Shown here piece after piece: positions 1 through 6,456 of a stretch of 11,086 nucleotides of DNA. The position numbers and the translations under genes were made by a program. How positions within the stretch are numbered: position 1 is the first letter of the stretch; the number at the start of each line of letters is the position of its first letter. The notes under the pieces are model-generated. The model saw nothing but the letters and a program-made list of their open reading frames with translations. It was not told the DNA's origin and searched no databases. Origin of the DNA: an uncultured Gammaproteobacteria bacterium (lineage in GTDB: Bacteria; Pseudomonadota; Gammaproteobacteria; UBA9214). The DNA lies in assembly GCA_905480065.1 (NCBI GenBank), contig CAJQOV010000065.1, positions 1 to 11,086 of the forward strand, in the 5' to 3' direction.

Positions 1-183
1 CTTTTTCAGCCAGTCGTTGACGACCCAGTGGCCATCTTTCTTCTCGGCAACACGCACGACGCCGCGATCGAGCATGTTGATGGCCTCCAGCGTGGCCTCC
101 TTGACATGGGTCTCCACGCTGCGCGGTGTGATGTCGGCGCGGCGCTCGAACGCTTCTTCGATGGTTGCCTGCAGGTCACTCAT
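1..183 (-). CDS. dapD: 2,3,4,5-tetrahydropyridine-2,6-dicarboxylate N-succinyltransferase, N-terminal part (cut by window edge)
   Basis: DapD transfers a succinyl group from succinyl-CoA to tetrahydrodipicolinate, a cytoplasmic step of the succinylase route to meso-diaminopimelate and lysine. Only the first 61 residues are in the window; the gene runs off the left edge. The visible part reads MSDLQATIEEAFERR, then a stretch ending RVAEKKDGHWVV and NDWLKK. It matches the helical N-terminal domain of proteobacterial DapD, where AFERRA, LRVAEK and WLKK are characteristic. The left-handed beta-helix catalytic domain is outside the window. The start at 183 is supported by a GGAG about 10 nt upstream, and the ATG at 193 runs into a stop after five codons. 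It lies 35 bp downstream of dapC on the same strand, so the two are probably co-transcribed. Confidence 0.93.
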   Translation of the reverse strand, partial: MSDLQATIEEAFERRADITPRSVETHVKEATLEAINMLDRGVVRVAEKKDGHWVVNDWLKK

Positions 184-218
184 GAAAGTTCATCTCCGGA
201 TCGTTGAATAGGCTGGGG

Positions 219-1427
219 CTATGATACCCGCTGGCCGCCCTGAATGTATGCCCTGATGCGGGTTGCGGCCTCGACACAATCTTCCGGCGGTGCAACCAGC
301 GCCATGCGCACGTAGCCCTGGCCCGGGTTGAAAGCGTTTACCGGACGTGACAGATAGCTGCCCGGCAGCACGATGACATTGGCCTGCGCGCGCAGGCTGC
401 GCGCGAATACGGCGTCGTCACCCGGTGTGCGTGCCCACAGGTAAAAACCTGCCTCCGGTTGCGCAACGTCCAGCACCGGCGCCAGGATGTCCAGTACCGC
501 GGCGAACTTTTCGCTGTAGAGCCGGCGGTTTTCCGCGACATGTGTCTCGTCGCGCCAGGCCACCAGGCTGGCGGCCTGCGTGGCCGGTGGCATGGCGCAG
601 CCATGGTAGGTGCGGTAACGCAGGAAGGCTTGCATCAGCCGTTCATCGCCGGCCACGAAGCCGGAGCGCAGCCCCGGCACGCTGGAGCGCTTCGACAGGC
701 TGTGGAACACCAGGCAGCGCGCATAGTCCGTGCGGCCCATGAGCGCTGCGGCCTGCAGCAGGCCAGCCGGTGCGCTGGCGCCGTGTGGATAGATTTCCGA
801 GTAACATTCATCCGCGGCGATCACGAAGTCGTGTGCATCCGCCAGCCGGATCAGCTGTTGCAACTGTTGCAGCGGCATGACGGCACCGGTCGGGTTGCCC
901 GGGGAACAGATATAGACCAGCTGACAGCGCTGCCACACCTCGGTCGGGACTGCATCGAGGTCCGGCCGGTAGCCGCTGCTGCGCGTGGTGTTCAGGAAGT
1001 ACGGTTCGGCACCGGCCAGTAACGCGGCGCCTTCGTAGATCTGGTAGAACGGGTTGGGCATGGCCACCAGCGGCCGTTGCGTGCGGTCGATCAGGCACTG
1101 AGCAATGGCGAACAGTGCCTCGCGCGTGCCGCTGACCGGCAACACCATGCTGGCCGGGTTGATGCTGCCCTGGGGTAACTGAAAGCGCGCCGTCAGCCAG
1201 CTGGCGATGGTGTTACGCAAGGCGTCACTGCCACGCGTCAGTGGATAGCTGGACAGGCCATGCAGGTGCGTGATGACTTCTTCCGTGATGAATCCCGGTG
1301 TAGCATGGCGTGGCTCGCCGATCGATAACGCGATTTCCCGCAGCCCGGCCGGCGCGGTGCTGTCGGCAAAAAGTTTTGCCAGCCGCTCGAACGGATAGGG
1401 CTGGAGCCTTGCCAGGTCGGGGTTCAT
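219..1427 (-). CDS. dapC: succinyldiaminopimelate transaminase (PLP-dependent class I/II aminotransferase)
   Basis: Probable N-succinyl-L,L-diaminopimelate aminotransferase, the step after DapD in lysine/peptidoglycan precursor synthesis. The 402-residue product has a complete fold-type I aminotransferase signature. The start MNPDLARLQPYPFERL is typical of the DapC clade. SPGNPTG lies at 175-181 (Asn178), AADECY at 204-209 (Asp206, which contacts the PLP pyridine nitrogen), SLSK at 243-246 (Lys246, the Schiff-base lysine), and Arg374 in GYVRMA should bind the substrate carboxylate. The frame is open to an ATG at 1553, but that 42-residue extension is Arg-rich and family-unlike. The start at 1427 gives the family N-terminus and has an AGGA about 10 nt upstream. 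Adjacency to dapD supports the DapC assignment over a generic aspartate aminotransferase. No convincing promoter was found; it must lie in the repeat-rich region upstream if dapC is not read from glnD. Confidence 0.9.
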   Translation of the reverse strand: MNPDLARLQPYPFERLAKLFADSTAPAGLREIALSIGEPRHATPGFITEEVITHLHGLSSYPLTRGSDALRNTIASWLTARFQLPQGSINPASMVLPVSGTREALFAIAQCLIDRTQRPLVAMPNPFYQIYEGAALLAGAEPYFLNTTRSSGYRPDLDAVPTEVWQRCQLVYICSPGNPTGAVMPLQQLQQLIRLADAHDFVIAADECYSEIYPHGASAPAGLLQAAALMGRTDYARCLVFHSLSKRSSVPGLRSGFVAGDERLMQAFLRYRTYHGCAMPPATQAASLVAWRDETHVAENRRLYSEKFAAVLDILAPVLDVAQPEAGFYLWARTPGDDAVFARSLRAQANVIVLPGSYLSRPVNAFNPGQGYVRMALVAPPEDCVEAATRIRAYIQGGQRVS

Positions 1428-1548
1428 GAACGGGAGGTCCTGGTCGGTGCCGCTTATCCGGTTATGACTGCGGCCGCGTGCTGCAAAAAACCGGCGGCAA
1501 GGCGGTTGTTCTGGCAATGCCCCGGTAAGCTGCGCTGCGTCGGCGGGC

Positions 1549-1638
1549 AACAAAAAGGGGTCGGTGTCATTTTTCCTTCACTGGACAGCATATTGCACAC
1601 TATCTTTGAGAGAAAAATGACACCGACCCCTTTTTGTT
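1549..1638. repeat. palindromic repeat element: inverted pair of the ATGACACCGACCCC repeat
   Basis: The left arm (1549-1580) carries the repeat in reverse orientation and the right arm (1607-1638) carries it forward. The arms are identical over 27 bp (1549-1575 against 1612-1638). They continue to about 32 bp with two mismatches. A 26-nt AT-rich centre (1581-1606) separates them. As RNA or single-stranded DNA this would form a very strong long hairpin. Size and form resemble a MITE or a REP-type doublet (BIME). There is no transposase in the window, so mobility is inferred only from form. Confidence 0.85.
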
Positions 1639-1703
1639 CGAGAGAAAAATGACACCGACCCCTTTTTGTTCGAGAGAAAAATGACACCGACCCCTTTTTG
1701 TTC
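1608..1703 (+). repeat. three perfect 32-bp tandem repeats
   Basis: Units at 1608-1639, 1640-1671 and 1672-1703 are identical over all 32 bases. Each reads GAGAGAAAAATGAC, then ACCGACCCC, then TTTTTGTTC. The first unit is also the right arm of the palindrome at 1549-1638. Each unit has an A5 tract and a T5 tract flanking the GC-rich core. The exact identity indicates recent duplication or active homogenisation. Contiguous units without unique spacers rule out a CRISPR array. Confidence 0.95.
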
Positions 1704-1718
1704 CTGTATTAACATTAC

Positions 1719-1744
1719 GTCCCTTCTCCCTCCGGGAGAAGGAC
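1719..1744. repeat. REP-like hairpin
   Basis: A perfect 9-bp stem, CCTTCTCCC (1722-1730) pairing with GGGAGAAGG (1734-1742), closes a 3-nt TCC loop. Outer bases extend it to about 12 bp with one bulge. It is followed by ACAGGATGAGGGG. This resembles the short intergenic hairpins (REP/BIME-like) that are scattered in many proteobacterial genomes. There is no T-tract, so it does not look like an intrinsic terminator. Confidence 0.7.
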
Positions 1745-1884
1745 AGGATGAGGGGATAGAAAATCAGGTAGTTGGCTTGATTTGATCCTCTCGGCAACCG
1801 CTCCCTGCGTTGCTCTCGGCTCTGGCTCCTGCTTCGCTCTACCGAGTCCGTCCCTGGACGCGTACCTCCTGCATCCCTGCAGTC

Positions 1885-1913
1885 GTCCCGGAGGGAGAGG
1901 AAGTATGCGGGAC
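1885..1913. repeat. second REP-like element, inverted relative to the one at 1719
   Basis: Positions 1886-1898 (TCCCGGAGGGAGA) are the exact reverse complement of 1725-1737 inside the first hairpin. Local pairing here is GTCCCG (1885-1890) with CGGGAC (1908-1913). With the 1719 hairpin it bounds a segment of about 190 bp lying between the fourth and fifth copies of the ATGACACCGACCCC repeat. Confidence 0.6.
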
Positions 1914-1916
1914 AGC

Positions 1917-1939
1917 AATGACACCGACCCCTTTTTGTT
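1917..1939 (+). repeat. fifth, isolated copy of the ATGACACCGACCCC repeat
   Basis: A 23-bp exact match to the inner part of the 32-bp unit, from AATGACACC through CCCTTTTTGTT, in the same orientation as the tandem array. It lies 213 bp downstream of the array. The 5' GAGAGAAA part is missing, so it is a truncated copy or one boundary of an insertion that split the array. Confidence 0.9.
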
Positions 1940-1967
1940 GTGCATTATTTTGATCCCCTTACCGCGA

Positions 1968-1984
1968 CCTTCTCCCGGAGAGAG
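1968..1984. repeat. third REP-like element, short palindrome
   Basis: CCTTCTCCCGGAGAGAG contains TCTC (1971-1974) pairing with GAGA (1978-1981) around CCG, and shares CCTTCTCCC with the hairpin at 1719. It is a degenerate member of the same family, placed about 40 bp before the EamA start codon, so it would be in that gene's leader or promoter. Confidence 0.45.
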
Positions 1985-2015
1985 GGCTTCAGGTAGTATG
2001 AATGGATCAGAGTAT

Positions 2016-2020
2016 AAGGG
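2016..2020 (+). promoter_or_regulatory. ribosome binding site that decides the EamA start
   Basis: AAGGG lies 5 nt before the ATG at 2026. The in-frame ATG at 2002 has no comparable purine-rich site at the right distance. Confidence 0.6.
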
Positions 2021-2025
2021 ATGCC

Positions 2026-2913
2026 ATGAACACCGCCAAACCCGAACATCACCTGCTGCCGGTGCTGAGCCTGTTGTTTACTGCCACGCTGTGGGGCGTG
2101 GTCTGGTACCCGTTGCGGCTGCTGGAAGCTGCCGGGCTGGGCGGGCTGTGGAGTTCGCTGCTGAGTTACGGCGCGGCGCTGACGGTATTCCTGTGGGTGT
2201 TCGTGCGCGACCGGCAGCTGGCCGCGGCACACATACGGCCACTGCTGCTGCTGGGGCTGGCTGCCGGCTGGTGTAACGTGGCGTTTGTCATGGCGGTACT
2301 GGACGGCAACGTGGTGCGGGTATTGCTGCTGTTCTACCTGTCGCCGTTCTGGGCCGTGTGCCTGGGCTGGCTGCTGCTGGGCGAACGGCTTGACCGGCAA
2401 GCCATGCTGGTGTTCGTGATCGCGGTAATCGGTGCGCTGGTGATGCTGTGGAACGACCAGCTTGGCGTACCGTGGCCGCAAGCTAGCGCAGACTGGCTGG
2501 CGGTATCCTCCGGTTTCGCCTTTGCGTTGAGTAATGTGTATGTGCGCCGTTTGCAGGATGTCAATGTGTGGCTGAAGTCGGCCTGCAGCTGGGCCGGAGT
2601 GGTGCTGGTCGCGCTGCTCTGGATTGCGTTCCGTCACTCGCCGGTGCCGCAGGTGGGAGGTGCCGTTTACCTGGGTGCCGTCGGGCTCGGACTGGGCGGC
2701 TTCCTGCTCATGACCGTGGCCGTGCAATATGGCGTGTCGCGCATGCCGGTGCATCGTTCTGCCGTAATCCTGCTGTTCGAACTGGTGGTCGGTGCGGTAT
2801 CGTCGTTGTTGCTGACCGATGAAATCGTGTTAGCGCGGGAATGGCTCGGCGGTGGTCTGATTATCATGGCGGCGTGGCTTGCTGCGCGGATTCATGCGCG
2901 AGAGACAGCATGA
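2026..2913 (+). CDS. EamA/DMT-superfamily inner-membrane transporter
   Basis: A 295-residue, very hydrophobic protein with the ten-helix, two-repeat layout of drug/metabolite transporters (EamA family). The first repeat spans roughly residues 12-142, with WYPLRLL near 27-33 and LLLGERLDR at 116-124 before the fifth helix. GER at this point is typical of the family. The second repeat spans about 157-286, with LLLTDEIV as the equivalent of the GE(x) motif. It probably exports or imports a small metabolite, but the substrate cannot be read from sequence. The start at 2026 is chosen over 2002 because of the AAGGG just upstream. Its stop overlaps the start of the VOC gene (ATGA), implying translational coupling. 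It runs opposite to glnD and dapC, which it separates. Confidence 0.88.
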   Translation: MNTAKPEHHLLPVLSLLFTATLWGVVWYPLRLLEAAGLGGLWSSLLSYGAALTVFLWVFVRDRQLAAAHIRPLLLLGLAAGWCNVAFVMAVLDGNVVRVLLLFYLSPFWAVCLGWLLLGERLDRQAMLVFVIAVIGALVMLWNDQLGVPWPQASADWLAVSSGFAFALSNVYVRRLQDVNVWLKSACSWAGVVLVALLWIAFRHSPVPQVGGAVYLGAVGLGLGGFLLMTVAVQYGVSRMPVHRSAVILLFELVVGAVSSLLLTDEIVLAREWLGGGLIIMAAWLAARIHARETA

Positions 2914-3281
2914 CCAGGATAACCGGTTTGCATCATGTCAGTGTGCTGGTGCGTGATACAGAGCGCGCCCTGGCGTTCTATCACGGTGTGCTCGGCTTGC
3001 CGGTCGTGGAGCGCCCCGCACTGGCGTTTCCCGGTGCCTGGCTGGATATCGGGCGGAGGCAGCAGATTCACCTGCTGGAGCTCGCCGGCGCCGGTGCCGC
3101 GGACCGCAGCAAGCATGGTGGACGGGATGCGCACGTTGCGCTGTACGTGGATGACCTGGATGCCGTGGTTGCGTTGCTGGACTCGGCAGCAATTCCGTTT
3201 ACGCTGAGCCGCTCGGGCCGCCGGGCACTGTTCTGTCGTGACCCGGATGGCAATGCCATCGAGCTGATCGCGGTGAGTTGA
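2910..3281 (+). CDS. VOC-superfamily protein (glyoxalase/bleomycin-resistance fold)
   Basis: A 123-residue single-module vicinal-oxygen-chelate protein made of two beta-alpha-beta-beta-beta units. The first unit starts TGLHHVSVLV, followed by RALAFYHGVLGL, the standard opening of the family. The second contains HVALYVDDLDA and ends FCRDPDGNAIELI, the usual RDPDGN-E-E signature. Candidate metal ligands are His9, Glu57 (or His54), His75 and Glu118, so it is probably an active metalloenzyme. The reaction is not deducible: lyase, dioxygenase, isomerase and antibiotic-modifying members share this fold. The start at 2910 gives the family N-terminus; the frame is open upstream to 2841, but that stretch only overlaps the transporter. 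The 4-base overlap with the EamA gene suggests a two-gene operon. Confidence 0.88.
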   Translation: MTRITGLHHVSVLVRDTERALAFYHGVLGLPVVERPALAFPGAWLDIGRRQQIHLLELAGAGAADRSKHGGRDAHVALYVDDLDAVVALLDSAAIPFTLSRSGRRALFCRDPDGNAIELIAVS

Positions 3282-3315
3282 ACAGGCTGGCTCAGTGTGC
3301 CGGCCTGCCGTTAGT

Positions 3316-3606
3316 TTATTTGCCGGCGCTAGCGCTGTCCGCCACGGCCCACGCTGCATGCCGGTCAGCCCACTTCAGGCTAAACCAGTACCAGATCGTG
3401 ACCGGTACCATCATGGCAAACCAGCTCCAGTCATCGATCAGGAAAAATTTCCCCACCCAGTCCCGGTCGGTGACCAGCACAGACCAGGGGATGCAGTAGG
3501 CAGTAAATACTGCACAGGCTGCGATCAGCAATAATGCCGCTTTTCTTGTGTTGATGCTGGAGAATGCCAGGTAGACCCAGATTGGCATGTGGGCAGTTTT
3601 TTCCAT
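3316..3606 (-). CDS. small two-helix membrane protein of unknown function
   Basis: A 96-residue product that I do not recognise as a named family. It begins MEKTAHMPIWVYLAFSSINT, then a hydrophobic segment at about 23-45 (AALLLIAACAVFTAYCIPW). A short polar loop with TDRDWVGKFF follows, then a second, aromatic-rich hydrophobic segment at about 58-78 (WSWFAMMVPVTIWYWF), and a small Ala/Ser-rich tail. It is Trp/Tyr-rich and has no signal-peptide cleavage site that I can see. The start at 3606 is preferred over an in-frame ATG at 3675 because AAGGG lies about 10 nt upstream and a plausible promoter (3647-3675) overlaps the longer start. It converges with the VOC gene (34 bp between stops) and lies downstream of glnD on the same strand. 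Confidence 0.7.
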   Translation of the reverse strand: MEKTAHMPIWVYLAFSSINTRKAALLLIAACAVFTAYCIPWSVLVTDRDWVGKFFLIDDWSWFAMMVPVTIWYWFSLKWADRHAAWAVADSASAGK

Positions 3607-3646
3607 TGTGCTTCGTCCCTTCGCTCGAATGAGCCGTTGAGGTGTG

Positions 3647-3675
3647 ATTCTCGGCTTATCTGCTACACCAGTCAA
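3647..3675 (-). promoter_or_regulatory. possible sigma-70 promoter for the small membrane protein
   Basis: On the minus strand TTGACT (3670-3675) is followed after exactly 17 bp by GAGAAT (3647-3652). These match the -35 and -10 consensus at 5/6 and 4/6 positions. The start codon at 3606 lies about 40 bp downstream. This would let the gene be expressed independently of map-glnD. Confidence 0.45.
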
Positions 3676-3741
3676 TTCCGTTTGCGCGCGAACGCCGGCT
3701 CAGGCGCCGTGCTGCGAACCCGGGAGCCATGCAGCGGTTCC

Positions 3742-6441
3742 CTAGCATGGAAATGCGCTCCGGCCGCTGGTGCTGTCCTGCTCGAGATACTTGTGGATTG
3801 CCTGCTCCAGGCAGGCAAATTGTAGCTCCTCCGTCAGTGGACGGTCGTGCAGGTCGGTGATGTAGTAGACGTCTTCTGCGCGGGCGCCGAGGGTGGCGAT
3901 CTTTGCATTCAGCACGCGTACCTCGCAGTCGACAAAAGCGCGGCCTACGCGCGACAGCAGTCCGGGCCGGTCGGCAGTGATCAGTGTCATTACTGTGCGC
4001 TGGTCGTAGTCATCGAGCTTGAACTCGACATGGGTCTTGATCGGAAAGTGCTTGTACTGGCGTGGCATGCGGCGCGCAATGTGCCAGACATTCTGCTTGC
4101 TGCTGTCGAGTTCAGACTGCAGTGCAGTGCGAATTTCCTCGCTGCGTGCGATGCCGGCGACCGGCATACCCGAATCTTCCAGTACGTGATAGGTGTGCAG
4201 GCCATGGTTGTCATCGGTAGTGATGATGCCGGCATCAACGACGTTCAGACCGAGCTGGTCGAGCACTGCCGTGATGCGGCTGAACAGGTCGTCAGTGGCG
4301 GGGGCATAGATGAAGATTTCCGTGCCACCGCGTTCGCTCAATGGCTGGATGTCGACCAGGCTCCCGCCGTGTCCGACACCGGCCTGCAGCAGGCTGGTGT
4401 GATGCGCAACCTGCCACGGGATATGGCGCAGAAAATATTCATCACCGAGCCGCGCCCAGACGGGCGTTACCTGGTCCCGGTCCGTTGCCATTAATTCCAG
4501 TGCTGCTTCCTGTATTTTCTGGATATGCTCGGAGCGTTCCATCGGGTCCTGCAGGCCGCGCTGCAGGGCGCGGCGGGTATTGTAGTAAAGCTGCTTCAGC
4601 AAGGCGTCCTTCCAGCTGTTCCACATGTCCGGGTTGGTGGCGCGGATGTCTGCGACGGTGAGCAGGTAGAGGTAATCCAGGTGCATCGTGTCCCTGACAC
4701 GCTGTGCAAAGCGATTGACCACCACCGGGTCGCTGATGTCCTGGCGTTGCGCGGTGGCAGACATGACCAGGTGGTTCTCCACCAGCCAGGTTACCAGCCC
4801 CGCATCATATGCACTCAGGTCATGCTGGATACAGAATTCGTGCGCATCCCGGCCGCCCAGTTCCGAGTGGTCACCGCCACGTCCCTTGGCGATGTCGTGA
4901 AACAGTCCGGCCAGGTACAGCAGTTCCAGCTTGGGCAGGGTGGCGACGATGTGGCTGCAAAGCGGGAATTCCAGCGCATGGTTCTGCAGGGTAAACCGGC
5001 GCAGGTTGCGTATCACGGTGAGGATGTGTTCATCGACGGTATAGATATGGAACAGGTCATACTGCATCAGACCGACAATGTTGCCAAATACCGGCAGGTA
5101 GGCGGCCAGTATCCCGTAGCTGTTCATGCGGCGCAGTGCTTTCGTGACTCCGTGCGGCTGGCGCAGGATCTCCATGAACAGGCTGCGTGCGCGGATGTCG
5201 ACGCGCAATTCGTTATCGACCAGGTGCAGGTGGGCGCGGATAGCGCGGATGGTATTGGCGCGTACCCCCTTGAGTTCCGGATGCTGTTGCAGGATCAGGA
5301 ATACTTCCAGCAGGGCATGCGGGTAATGCTTGAAGACCGTCGGGTACGCGATTTCCAGGAAGCCATGGTGCGACTGGAAGCGCTTGTTGATAACGACCGG
5401 CTCGCCGGGCCCTTCGGGGAACAGGATATCCTCGTAGAACAGCTGCAGCAGCATTTCATTCAGACGGCCGAGCGCCATGATGGTGCGGTAGTAGTCCTTC
5501 ATGAACGCCTCGACGCCGAGCCGTTTCTCGTCGTCCCGGTAGCCCAGCTGTTCGGCCAGCGTACGCTGGTAGTCGAACAGCAGGCGGTCCTCGCCACGCC
5601 CGGTCAGCATGTGCAGCGCAAAGCGGATCTTCCAGAGCAATTCGCGGCGTTCTGTCAGTGCCTGGTATTCGGCCTGGGTGAGGAAGCCGCGTTCGACCAG
5701 TTCTTCCAGTGAGTCGGTCTCGAAGTGGCGGTTGGCCACCCAGGCAATCATCTGGATGTCACGCAACCCGCCCGGGCCTTCCTTGATATTGGGCTCGAGA
5801 TTGTAGGCGGTGTCGTTGTACTTCATGTGCCGGATGCGCTGTTCCTCGCGCTTGGCGGCGAAGAAGTCGCGGCTTACCCAGATCTGTCGCGGGGAAGTGG
5901 CCTCCTGCATGCGTGCAAACAGTGCAGTGGAACCGGCCAGTAATCGTGCCTCCATCAGGTTGGTGATGACGGTGATATCAGCCTGTGCCAGCGCTACGCA
6001 TTCTTCTATCGAGCGAACGCTGTGGCCCACTTCGAGCCCGATGTCCCACAGGAATGTCAGCAGTGCCTCGATCGCGGAGTTGTAACGCTCGCCGGCATCG
6101 TCCGGCAACAGCAGCAGCAGGTCGATATCGGAACCCGGCATCAGCTCGCTGCGACCGTAGCCTCCGACGGCGGCCAGCGTGAGTGCGTTCTGGTGTGTGC
6201 CGAGGTGCAGTTGCCATGCGTGTATCAATACCTGGTCGACCAGCCAGGAGCGCCCCTGCAACAGCGCATGGACGTTGGTACCGTCATGAAAATGTTGCAG
6301 GATGCGATTACGCCCGTCCTTCAGGCAGGCCTTGAATGCGGCCAGCCGGGCCGGCGGCCGGTCGGCGGGATGTTGCAGTGCGGAGAGATCAAACCAGGTG
6401 CTGTAGTCTGTCGTTGCTGGCGCTGTCGGGTTGTCGTTCAT
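3742..6441 (-). CDS. glnD: bifunctional [protein-PII] uridylyltransferase / uridylyl-removing enzyme
   Basis: GlnD senses glutamine and adds UMP to, or removes it from, PII proteins (GlnB/GlnK), controlling glutamine synthetase adenylylation and NtrBC signalling in the cytoplasm. The 899-residue product is close to the 890 of E. coli GlnD, with all domains in order. The nucleotidyltransferase motif GGYGRSEL is at 93-100 with GSDID at 103-107 (Asp105 and Asp107 as catalytic metal ligands). NIKEGPGGLRDIQ is at 218-230. The HD hydrolase domain has DLFHIYTVDEH at 462-472 and the His515-Asp516 pair in LFHDIAKGRGGDH. Two C-terminal ACT domains lie at about 706-790 and 815-890; the second contains TADRPGLLSRVGRAF, the glutamine-binding type of site. 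It starts 15 bp after the map stop and shows no good Shine-Dalgarno site, so it probably depends on translation of map. Confidence 0.98.
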   Translation of the reverse strand: MNDNPTAPATTDYSTWFDLSALQHPADRPPARLAAFKACLKDGRNRILQHFHDGTNVHALLQGRSWLVDQVLIHAWQLHLGTHQNALTLAAVGGYGRSELMPGSDIDLLLLLPDDAGERYNSAIEALLTFLWDIGLEVGHSVRSIEECVALAQADITVITNLMEARLLAGSTALFARMQEATSPRQIWVSRDFFAAKREEQRIRHMKYNDTAYNLEPNIKEGPGGLRDIQMIAWVANRHFETDSLEELVERGFLTQAEYQALTERRELLWKIRFALHMLTGRGEDRLLFDYQRTLAEQLGYRDDEKRLGVEAFMKDYYRTIMALGRLNEMLLQLFYEDILFPEGPGEPVVINKRFQSHHGFLEIAYPTVFKHYPHALLEVFLILQQHPELKGVRANTIRAIRAHLHLVDNELRVDIRARSLFMEILRQPHGVTKALRRMNSYGILAAYLPVFGNIVGLMQYDLFHIYTVDEHILTVIRNLRRFTLQNHALEFPLCSHIVATLPKLELLYLAGLFHDIAKGRGGDHSELGGRDAHEFCIQHDLSAYDAGLVTWLVENHLVMSATAQRQDISDPVVVNRFAQRVRDTMHLDYLYLLTVADIRATNPDMWNSWKDALLKQLYYNTRRALQRGLQDPMERSEHIQKIQEAALELMATDRDQVTPVWARLGDEYFLRHIPWQVAHHTSLLQAGVGHGGSLVDIQPLSERGGTEIFIYAPATDDLFSRITAVLDQLGLNVVDAGIITTDDNHGLHTYHVLEDSGMPVAGIARSEEIRTALQSELDSSKQNVWHIARRMPRQYKHFPIKTHVEFKLDDYDQRTVMTLITADRPGLLSRVGRAFVDCEVRVLNAKIATLGARAEDVYYITDLHDRPLTEELQFACLEQAIHKYLEQDSTSGRSAFPC

Positions 6442-6456
6442 GCATGGACTGACGGG

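Larger units (their letters stand above)
1428..2025. other. gene-free, repeat-rich intergenic region between divergent dapC and the EamA gene
   Basis: About 600 bp with no credible gene. It holds at least five copies of an element with core ATGACACCGACCCC (one inverted, three in tandem, one displaced) and three hairpins of a second family built on TCTCCC/GGGAGA. The short open frames here are translations of the repeats, such as the repeated KGVGVIF on one strand and MTPTPF on the other, and have no family resemblance. The part at 1428-1548 contains no repeat except an 8-bp match (GGTCGGTG, 1442-1449) to the repeat core, which may be chance. The control regions of both dapC and the EamA gene must lie here, but I could not identify a clear sigma-70 promoter for either. 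Confidence 0.8.

Noticed and set aside
1428..1553. Longer dapC beginning at 1553
   Set aside because: The extra 42 residues do not resemble the family, whose N-terminus begins at MNPDLARLQPYPFE, and a ribosome binding site fits the 1427 start.
1608..1703. CRISPR array
   Set aside because: The 32-bp units are directly contiguous with no unique spacers, and there are no cas genes.
1454..1945. Several short open frames across the repeats on both strands, with repeated KGVGVIF or MTPTPF
   Set aside because: They are translations of the tandem and inverted repeats, overlap each other on both strands, and show no independent coding signal.
2841..2909. Upstream extension of the VOC gene to an ATG at 2841
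   Set aside because: It lies wholly inside the EamA gene in another frame, and the protein fold begins at TGLHHVSVLV just after the 2910 start.
3630..3657. Hairpin GAGCCG/CGGCTT as a terminator after glnD
   Set aside because: The stem is 6 bp with a G-T pair, a loop of about 15 nt and no T-tract on either strand.
4525..5712. 395-codon open frame on the plus strand opposite glnD
   Set aside because: It is antisense to a fully conserved glnD region and reads as a GC-skew shadow with no domain features.
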